DNA of 55,947 nt from contig SVRM01000008.1 in NCBI GenBank assembly GCA_015064785.1, positions 1 to 55,947 of the forward strand, written 5' to 3'. The position numbers were made by a program, and so were the translations under genes. Positions 50,340 to 55,947 of this stretch are shown piece after piece. The DNA is from Oscillospiraceae bacterium (GTDB taxonomy: Bacteria; Bacillota; Clostridia; Oscillospirales; CAG-272). A model generated the notes under the pieces. It was not told the origin of the DNA and did no database searches. It was given only the letters and a program-made list of their open reading frames with translations. Each line of letters opens with the position of its first letter. Position 1 is the stretch's first letter.

Positions 50340-50576
50340 ATGGTCAACTTGAATACTGTGTTGTCTGACATGGTGAAAGCCATTGTCGACGACCCCGCGG
50401 CTGTTTCCGTCTCGGAGTCCGAGGTGAACGGCGAGCTGATTCTTGAGCTTACCGTCGCACCCGACGACATGGGAAAGGTCATCGGCAAGCACGGACGCAT
50501 TGCTAAGGCACTGCGCATGGTCATGAAGGCCGCTGCCGCATCCGTTGACAGAAAAGTCGTTGTAAAGATCAGATAA
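50340..50576 (+). CDS. khpA: KH-domain RNA-binding protein KhpA
   Basis: 78-aa single KH-domain protein (YlqC/KhpA). The GxxG loop IGKHGRIAKALRMVMKAAA near residue 48-66 binds RNA. The N-terminal helix and strands (MVKAIVDDPAAVSVSE, ELILELTVAPDDMGKVI) fit the family. KhpA with KhpB affects cell division and sRNA-type regulation in streptococci and clostridia. Usually followed by rimM-trmD-rplS; here the transcript ends at a terminator 5 nt later and those genes are not in the window. Confidence 0.95.
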   Translation: MVNLNTVLSDMVKAIVDDPAAVSVSESEVNGELILELTVAPDDMGKVIGKHGRIAKALRMVMKAAAASVDRKVVVKIR

Positions 50577-50581
50577 AAATG

Positions 50582-50622
50582 AGTGCAGCTATAAGGTGTG
50601 AACCTGCAGCTGCACTGTTTTT
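50582..50622 (+). terminator. Terminator of the ylxM-khpA operon
   Basis: AGTGCAGCT (50582-50590) pairs with AGCTGCACT (50608-50616) around a 17-nt loop that extends the stem partly; GTTTTTAT follows. Confidence 0.88.
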
Positions 50623-50642
50623 ATAGTACAATAAGGAGAACT

Positions 50643-51470
50643 CACGCTTTTAGAAAGCGCGAAACCAACCGTGTGCCCCGCCGGGGGTGGATGCCGAAGT
50701 TACGCGCAGCGTAACTTCAGAAGAAAGGCGTTGCCTTTCTTCGTCTTTCATCTCCTGTGCGAGAGAAATGTAACCCGAGGATAGGCTGCGCCTATCCTCC
50801 AGAGGCGCACTTTCGTTCGTGCTGAATTGGCACCGGACAAAAGCTAAAAGATAAAGTGGTCAAGGTGCCAATAGGCACTCACTCCTCTGGCGGAATTAAG
50901 ACGCTATTCGCGCAGATGTGGTGGTGCGAATCACGATATGCGGCTTTGTGCATCTTTGCACATGGCAAAGAGTGCAGAGGTGGTTAGCACTCCGAGATGA
51001 AGTATGAAGTATTTATTCTTCGTGGAATTCCGACGAGGAACCTCGCCCGAAGGGCTGGTTCCCGTCTGAATTCCTACTGCGAAGCAGTTCAGCCAAAAAT
51101 AAATTCGGGGAACGAACATCAATCGGAACCGTATCCACAGCTTTGCTGTAGGATACTGGTTCCATGAAGAAAACGGACATGACAATCCATTTCGGAGCGC
51201 TAACCTCCCTTGCCCACTATGCCATGGCAAAGATCAGATCAGCTCACTAATAATTATGGAACCACCACATCTGCGCGAATAGCATTCCAATTCCGCCAGA
51301 GGAGTGAGCTCCTATTGATGCCTTGACCACTGTCCCATCTTTGCTTTCCAAAGGGCATCAATCAAGAGCGAACGAAAGTGCGCTCTTTGGTGCCTTTCTC
51401 TCGCACGGGAGAGAAAGGCACATCCCATGTGCGGGAGCTGACATAAGTTTGCTCGCTTTTTTTATGCGTG
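50643..51470 (-). repeat. Large structured intergenic element, copy B (core inverted)
   Basis: About 0.83 kb. End hairpin CGCTTT-TAG-AAAGCG (50645-50659) and a degenerate right end CGC...GCG (51454-51469). Extra left hairpins GAAGTTACGC/GCGTAACTTC (50696-50718) and AAGAAAGGC/GCCTTTCTT (50722-50741). Variable stems ATTGGCACC/GGTGCCAAT (50826-50872) and ATTGATGCC/GGCATCAAT (51314-51362). Arm hairpin GTGCC-TTTCTCT...AGAGAAA-GGCAC (51390-51421). The core hairpin GGAACC...GGTTCC is at 51125-51163. The core reads on the minus strand, opposite to copies A and C. Lies between the khpA terminator and the peptidase gene. Confidence 0.85.
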
Positions 51471-51486
51471 GTATGAACCACGCCTC

Positions 51487-52206
51487 TCAAACCTCAAACG
51501 CCATCGCATCGAGATACTGCGGTTCGCGGTAGAGATTGTGCGGACGGAAAACCTCGTCTGCGGGCATCCAGTATGCCGTATGACGCGGATTGCGGTGGGA
51601 GTCGACGATTGTGAATTTGCCGTCGACGATGGAAAAAATGATGTCGTTGTCAAGACCGATGGCATCGTATTCCTGCTTCTTTACATCTTCCAGAAACTCC
51701 GGCCAGTCCTCAAAGTGCGGGCAGAGGATATACGGAACAAAGGCAAGGGTATCTAAGAACATATAAGCGCCGCCCGGACCGCAGTTGTCGTAGCCGTGTG
51801 CGCAGAAGCACATAGCCCCTGAGCTTTGTCCGCCTACAACAACGCCATTGTCATATGCCCGGCGAAGCAGCTTGTCCACGCCGGTTCTGCGCCAGTGGTG
51901 CAGAAGGAACTTCAGATTGCCGCCGCAGCAGTAAATCATCGATGCGCCGAGAATGGTCCGTTCCAGAAATGCATGGGAATAGGGAATCTTGGAAAGATAC
52001 AGATGCGTGACCGAGGCAAATCCGTGACGGGCAGCCCAGTCGTTGACCTCCGATTCATCGTTGGGATTGTCGCGGCCTGCGGTCGGCAGATAGACAAGGC
52101 GCGGTGCGGTTTTGTCGTCGATCAGAGAATAGATGTGTTCGAGAATCGGGTCGGCAGGATTGTCCCAGAAAATACCGCCGGAGCCGAGAATGAGTTTTTT
52201 GGACAT
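51487..52206 (-). CDS. Peptidase E-like protein (S51 family)
   Basis: 239-aa protein of the S51/class-I glutamine-amidotransferase-like fold. The N-terminal strand LILGSGGIFWDN is followed by RLVYLPTAGRDNPND near residue 36, IYCCGGNLKFLL near 91 (the GGxT-like turn) and the nucleophile elbow VGGQSSGAMCF near 123, with the predicted Ser near 128. His and acid candidates are in CPHFEDWPEF near 162. S51 enzymes cleave Asp-X dipeptides; cyanophycinase is a related branch. Substrate uncertain. It begins 14 nt after the phosphatase-LamG gene ends, so the two form an operon. Confidence 0.87.
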   Translation of the reverse strand: MSKKLILGSGGIFWDNPADPILEHIYSLIDDKTAPRLVYLPTAGRDNPNDESEVNDWAARHGFASVTHLYLSKIPYSHAFLERTILGASMIYCCGGNLKFLLHHWRRTGVDKLLRRAYDNGVVVGGQSSGAMCFCAHGYDNCGPGGAYMFLDTLAFVPYILCPHFEDWPEFLEDVKKQEYDAIGLDNDIIFSIVDGKFTIVDSHRNPRHTAYWMPADEVFRPHNLYREPQYLDAMAFEV

Positions 52207-52220
52207 CGCTGATTCCTCCG

Positions 52221-53786
52221 TCAGATGTTGTAATAGCTGCCGAGCCGGGCAGCGTCTTCATCGGACATTGCGCCGTCAATCAGCAGAAAATCGTCAAGGT
52301 TGACGATGAGATCGTATTGTTCGTTGGAGAAGGTACCGGTGCCATCATTGCCGATCGTGAATGGCATTGCGGTATCGCCGACATGGCGGTAATCCTCCGG
52401 AATATCGAGGGAAATGACAGGACGGAAATTGTAGTAGAGCCGATAGGTCATCGCTTCCTTGTCGACAACGGAGATAACATGTACCCAACCGTCATCGGCC
52501 GTGTCTGCCGGAAGCGCTGCCATATATTCTTCCTGATCGTCGCCGATGCCGATGGAGAACACGGTATCATTTGCACGGAACGAAAGTCCCATGCCAAGCT
52601 CTTTCCGATTGCGCCAGAACCAGTTTTTGTTTGCCCAGATCACGACACCCTCGTCAAGCGAGCGGTCAACCTTTATCCAGACGGCAACGGAGTAGCTGCC
52701 CTCCCCGAGCTTCAGATCAGGAAAGGTCGCATAGCCGGTGCGTCCAAGCTCTGCACGCGCACCGGTGACACCGGCAGAATAGTATTTCGGCAGGTTGTGC
52801 AGCTGTGCGGTGTAATGTCCGGTTGCGTCGGTCAGTGTATTGTCGCAGAACAGAGCGAGTCGAACACGGGTTTCGTCAATATAGCAGTACAGTCCGTCCT
52901 CTGCGCGGATGTCAGGCGTTTCGCGCGGTGCAAATTCGATGACACGCGGTTCGGTCAGACGGTATTGTCCGTGAACTTCCGGGAAAATGCCGTCGGGGAC
53001 CTGGGAGGAGAACCCTGCTTCATCATATGCCGGAACCTCAATGCCGAGTGCGTAAAGGACAATGGCGGCCAGATCGCGCGTATACGCCGGCCCAATCTCT
53101 CCATGCGGGACGTGCTTGCCGGCAGCAGCGAGCGTGATGTATTTTTCTTCATCGGTATAGCCGCCGTGACCGCAGCGGATGCCGCCGTGGTCGGTGATCA
53201 CCAGAAACAGCGTATCGTCGAGAATGCCGAGTGCACGGTATGCATCGTATACCTGTCCGACATAGCCATCGTCCAGACGGATGGCGGCAAGGTATTCTTC
53301 CGAGCCGTATTCGGTACCGTGACCGGCGGAATCGGGGTCCTCCAGCTGAATGAACAGAAGCGTCGGTTTTTCCTTCACTTTTTCCAGGATGATGTCCATC
53401 AGGGCTGCGCTACCTCGCGCGGTGTTGGCATCGGTGCGGTCTTCTTCGTTTATGAGACCGTTGATGGCGCCCCATTCGCTGCATGAAATGATCTTTGCAT
53501 CGGGCATTGCCGTGCGGACACGTGCAAACAGGGAAGGCAGGGCAGGATTGCTGTGCTTGATGCGGCCGAGTGTGCTGTTGGTATAGCGGTGAATCTCGGG
53601 TGAGGTACCGAGCAGCATCGCACACCAGTTTTGTGCGGAAATGGTCGGCGCCATCGAAAGCGCATGATAGGTGACAGCACCGTCAGCAAAAATGCGGTCC
53701 ATGTTCGGTGTTTCTGTCCGAAGGTTGAAGTTACCCATGCCGTCGATACCAAAAACGACGACGTGAGAATAGACGGTTCGGTTCAT
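52221..53786 (-). CDS. Alkaline-phosphatase-superfamily protein fused to a LamG-like domain
   Basis: 521-aa protein. Residues 1-255 are a type I phosphodiesterase/alkaline phosphatase domain: VVVFGIDGMGNFN (metal Asp) near 10, SMAPTISAQNW (Thr nucleophile) near 44, EDPDSAGHGTEYG near 152 and VITDHGGIRCGHGGYTDEEK near 198. Residues about 300-521 form a concanavalin/LamG-like beta sandwich (GSYSVAVWIKVD, WANKNWFW, DDGWVHVISVVD, IVNLDDFLLIDGAMSDEDAARL). There is no signal peptide, odd for a LamG fusion. ATG 53786 sits behind GGGAGG; the upstream frame to 53852 overlaps the promoter. Carbohydrate-linked phosphate substrate inferred. Confidence 0.85.
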   Translation of the reverse strand: MNRTVYSHVVVFGIDGMGNFNLRTETPNMDRIFADGAVTYHALSMAPTISAQNWCAMLLGTSPEIHRYTNSTLGRIKHSNPALPSLFARVRTAMPDAKIISCSEWGAINGLINEEDRTDANTARGSAALMDIILEKVKEKPTLLFIQLEDPDSAGHGTEYGSEEYLAAIRLDDGYVGQVYDAYRALGILDDTLFLVITDHGGIRCGHGGYTDEEKYITLAAAGKHVPHGEIGPAYTRDLAAIVLYALGIEVPAYDEAGFSSQVPDGIFPEVHGQYRLTEPRVIEFAPRETPDIRAEDGLYCYIDETRVRLALFCDNTLTDATGHYTAQLHNLPKYYSAGVTGARAELGRTGYATFPDLKLGEGSYSVAVWIKVDRSLDEGVVIWANKNWFWRNRKELGMGLSFRANDTVFSIGIGDDQEEYMAALPADTADDGWVHVISVVDKEAMTYRLYYNFRPVISLDIPEDYRHVGDTAMPFTIGNDGTGTFSNEQYDLIVNLDDFLLIDGAMSDEDAARLGSYYNI

Positions 53787-53823
53787 AGCGGATTCCTCCC
53801 ATACGTACTGTTTCTTTTGCTTC

Positions 53824-53852
53824 ATTATAGCACAATGCACAACCGTTGTCAA
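53824..53852 (-). promoter_or_regulatory. Promoter of the phosphatase-LamG/peptidase E operon
   Basis: Minus strand TTGACA (53852-53847), 17-nt spacer, TATAAT (53829-53824): perfect consensus, 38 nt before ATG 53786. Confidence 0.85.
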
Positions 53853-53890
53853 CTACTGCAAAAGACTGTTAAAAATTTATCACAATCCTA

Positions 53891-53919
53891 TTGACAAATC
53901 GATCAAAGTGTAGTATAAT
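53891..53919 (+). promoter_or_regulatory. Consensus promoter upstream of element copy C
   Basis: TTGACA, 17-nt spacer, TATAAT on the plus strand. The next gene start is 970 nt away (54890), with element C in between. No convincing gene lies in 53920-54094. Confidence 0.82.
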
Positions 53920-54094
53920 ATCCTCGTCCATAAGAATAGTATCACTCCCCTGACATAAAGATGTTTCTGCGTGAAAGGCGTATGTGTTCCGTACCGTATC
54001 CAAAACCGCGTGTTTTGCGATGCGCTGTTCTGTATGCCGTTTTTCTGCTGTGCGCGGGAGAACGGTATTTTTATTTGAGGAGCATGGATGGTGC

Positions 54095-54850
54095 CACGCT
54101 TTGAGAAAGCGAGCAAACGAACCGTGTGCCCCGCCCAAGGGGATGCTACTTTCTTTCCTGCGCGAAAGAAAGTAGCCAAAGAAGCGCGCTTTCGTTCGTG
54201 CTGAATTACCGCCCTTGAACATGATCAAAGGATACAGTCAGCAAGGCGGTAATAGGCACTCACTCCTCTGGCGGAATTATGATGCTATCCGCGCAGATGT
54301 GGTGGTACGAATCTCGTTTTGCGGCTTTGTGCATCTTTGCACATGGCAAAGTGCGCAGATGTGGTTAGCACTCCGAAATGGATTGTCATGTCCGTTTTCT
54401 TCATGGATTCTACATCCTACGGCAGAGCCGTGGATGTGAATCCGATTGATATTCGTTGTTTGAATTTATATTTTGCGGAACTGCTTCGCAGTAGGAATTT
54501 TGACGGGAACCAGCCCTGCGGGCGAGGTTTCTCGTCGGAATTCCACGAAGAATCACAACTTTACAATTTTTATCGGAGCGCTAACCTCCCTTACGCACTA
54601 TGTCATGTGCAAAGATGCACAGAGCCGCAAAACGATATTCCCGCGGCGACATTTTCGCGGATAGCGCAACAATTCCGCCAGAGGAGTGAGCATCTGTTGC
54701 CGCTTCCAAACCTCATCTTTTGATGTCGCATCTGCGCGGCAACTCAATGCGAACGAAAGTGCGCTCTTTGGTTCGTTTCTCTCGCACGGGAGAGAAATGA
54801 ACAAAGCAGTGCGGGAGATAACATTGGTTTGCTCGCTTTCTTAAAGCGTG
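54095..54850 (+). repeat. Large structured intergenic element, copy C
   Basis: 756 bp with the clearest ends: left CACGCTTTGAGAAAGCGAG (54095-54113), right CTCGCTTTCTTAAAGCGTG (54832-54850), each itself a hairpin and together terminal inverted repeats. Arm hairpins GCTAC...GTAGC (54145-54176) and GTTC...GAAC (54771-54802). Variable stems ATTACCGCC/GGCGGTAAT (54205-54253) and GTTGCCGC/GCGGCAAC (54696-54743). The core hairpin GGATTC...GAATCC is at 54405-54443. Core orientation plus, like copy A. It lies between a perfect promoter and the TM1266/hydE genes. Confidence 0.87.
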
Positions 54851-54889
54851 AACCCTCCCAAACACTATTATTTCAGAAAGGAACCCCTT

Positions 54890-55159
54890 ATGGAAACTCG
54901 CGTAGCCGTGATGAGCATCATCGTGGAAAACCCCGATTCCGTGGAGCCGCTGAACAGTCTGCTGCACGAATTCGGCGAATATATCATCGGCCGCATGGGC
55001 ATACCGTACCGACAGCGGAAGATCAGTATCATCTCCGTCGCCATCGACGCGCCGCAGAATACGATTGCCGCGCTGTCCGGCAGAATCGGCAAGCTCGGCG
55101 GTGTCTCGGTCAAAACCGCATATTCCGCGGTGATCGGAGGTGTCGATGATCAAAACTGA
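54890..55159 (+). CDS. TM1266-family iron-only hydrogenase system regulator
   Basis: 89-aa ACT-like/NikR-C-like domain protein of the TM1266 family found with [FeFe]-hydrogenase maturation genes. METRVAVMSIIVENPDSVEP at the start, IIGRMGIPYRQRKISIISVA near residue 32 and GKLGGVSVKTAYSAV near 68 are family features. It has no DNA-binding domain, so regulation, if real, may be through a ligand or partner. AAAGGA precedes ATG 54890. It overlaps hydE by 14 nt, so translation is coupled. Confidence 0.9.
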   Translation: METRVAVMSIIVENPDSVEPLNSLLHEFGEYIIGRMGIPYRQRKISIISVAIDAPQNTIAALSGRIGKLGGVSVKTAYSAVIGGVDDQN

Positions 55160-55947
55160 CAATATCCGGCGCATTGACGCGCTGGAAAAAGACCGCCATC
55201 TGACACACGCTGACTATCTTGCGCTGATACAAGCGATGACCGACGAGGAGGATGCATATCTTGCATCCCGTGCACTTGCGGTAAAGGAATCGGTATACGG
55301 CAAGAGAATTTTCATCCGCGGACTGATTGAGATCTCCAATATCTGCAAAAACGACTGCTATTACTGCGGCATCCGCGCATCGAACAAAAACTGTGACCGC
55401 TACCGGCTGACACCTGACGACATTCTTACGTGCTGTGACGAGGGTTATCGGCTCGGCTTCCGCACCTTTGTCATGCAGGGCGGCGAGGACGGATACTTTA
55501 CCGATGACCGTCTGGTGCCGCTGATTGCGGAAATCAAGGCAAGATATCCCGACTGTGCCGTGACGCTGTCGCTCGGCGAGCGCTCTTTGGAAAGTTACGC
55601 CGCACTGCGAAAAGCCGGCGCTGACCGCTATCTTCTGCGGCACGAAACGGCGACGCCGGAGCACTACCGTCTCCTGCATCCCGCAAATCTGTCGTGGGAG
55701 AATCGCATGGTGTGTCTTGAAAACCTGCGCTCCCTCGGTTATCAGGTCGGCGCGGGCTTCATGGTCGGCTCGCCGTTCCAAACGGAGGAAATGCTGGCAG
55801 AGGAGCTTTGCTTCATCGAGCGGTTTTTGCCCGATATGTGCGGCATCGGTCCGTTCATTCCGCATAAGGATACCGATTTTGCGGACTTCGGCGCGGGCTC
55901 GGTTGTGATGACCTGCCGTCTGCTTGCCTGTATCCGGCTGATCCACC
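55146..55947 (+). CDS. hydE: [FeFe]-hydrogenase maturase HydE, 3' end cut by window
   Basis: Radical SAM enzyme required to build the H-cluster dithiomethylamine-bridged di-iron site. 267 codons are visible of about 350. The SAM cluster motif CKNDCYYCG (Cys67, Cys71, Cys74) follows RGLIEISN. Next come VMQGGEDGYFTDD near 117, LSLGERSLESYAALRKAGADR near 142 (positions 141-161), YLLRHETATPEHYRLLHP near 162, VGAGFMVGSPFQTEEMLAEE near 201 and GPFIPHKDTDFAD near 236. All match HydE rather than the related PylB or BioB. The reading frame runs off the right edge; hydG and hydF are expected beyond it. Complements the hydrogenase operon at the left end of the window. Confidence 0.96.
   Translation, partial: MIKTDNIRRIDALEKDRHLTHADYLALIQAMTDEEDAYLASRALAVKESVYGKRIFIRGLIEISNICKNDCYYCGIRASNKNCDRYRLTPDDILTCCDEGYRLGFRTFVMQGGEDGYFTDDRLVPLIAEIKARYPDCAVTLSLGERSLESYAALRKAGADRYLLRHETATPEHYRLLHPANLSWENRMVCLENLRSLGYQVGAGFMVGSPFQTEEMLAEELCFIERFLPDMCGIGPFIPHKDTDFADFGAGSVVMTCRLLACIRLIH

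Noticed and set aside
54319-54723. 134-codon open frame in element copy C
   Set aside because: Covers the inverted arm and core hairpins, has no ribosome site, and resembles only the same repeat in copies A and B.

Overview
The window looks like a chromosomal segment of a strictly anaerobic, spore-forming member of the Bacillota, class Clostridia (probably a gut Oscillospirales-type organism; the rank is inferred). The reasons are [FeFe]-hydrogenase genes at both ends, a SpoIIQ-like M23 protein with a plausible sigma-F promoter, a T-box in front of thrS, gene orders yybS-gdpP-rplI-dnaB and ylxM-ffh-rpsP-khpA, strong Shine-Dalgarno sites (AAGGAGG) and textbook TTGACA-17-TATAAT promoters. No rRNA, tRNA, CRISPR array, phage or conjugative module was seen.

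Layout. 1-6634 (minus): a compact hydrogenase operon, hydC - DRTGG - RsbW-like ATPase - sensory-type [FeFe]-hydrogenase homologue - DRTGG - PHP - HATPase - [2Fe-2S] ferredoxin - hydB, cut at the left edge where hydA is expected. 6717-10116 (plus): PHP phosphatase, class II aldolase and an orphan sugar-binding lipoprotein. 10121-12232 (minus): XRE regulator and a radical SAM/SPASM protein. 12351-16000 (plus): DUF1836, DUF1934, Xaa-Pro peptidase, EF-P and a CD1247-type protein with a metallothionein-like tail. 16248-31703 (minus): alpha/beta hydrolase; ftsH, hpt, tilS, dnaB, rplI, gdpP, yybS as one long operon; then tatD, metG, a membrane protein and nagA. 31784-36226 (plus): ThyX-like protein, VanY-like pseudo-carboxypeptidase, phosphodiesterase, Sfp-type transferase, GNAT. 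36234-46851 (mostly minus): spoIIQ-like gene, membrane protein, mtnA, a REP-associated transposase, thrS with T-box, an MgsA-like protein, a MinD-like ATPase, a divergent plus-strand radical SAM protein and a split transketolase. 46977-50622 (plus): a tiny membrane protein and the SRP/ribosome operon. 51487-53852 (minus): peptidase E-like protein and a phosphatase-LamG fusion. 53891-55947 (plus): TM1266-type regulator and hydE, cut at the right edge.

Two repeat systems overlay this. (1) Eight copies of a 25-bp REP-like palindrome ending in CCCCTACA; six form three convergent pairs, and one pair exactly brackets a RAYT transposase gene whose HUH motif has become YIH. (2) Three copies (about 47261-48026, 50643-51470, 54095-54850) of a 0.75-0.83 kb intergenic element with hairpin ends, inverted arms and a directional hairpin-rich core. 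Local stems in this element differ in sequence between copies and arms while base pairing is kept. I do not recognise it as a named family, and it is the most promising undescribed system here. One copy lies between a consensus promoter and the hydrogenase maturation genes.

Several proteins keep a family fold while losing signature residues: the MgsA-like protein, the VanY-like domain, the RAYT, the sensory hydrogenase homologue and possibly the ThyX-like protein. All calls rest on reading the sequence; no database search was run.
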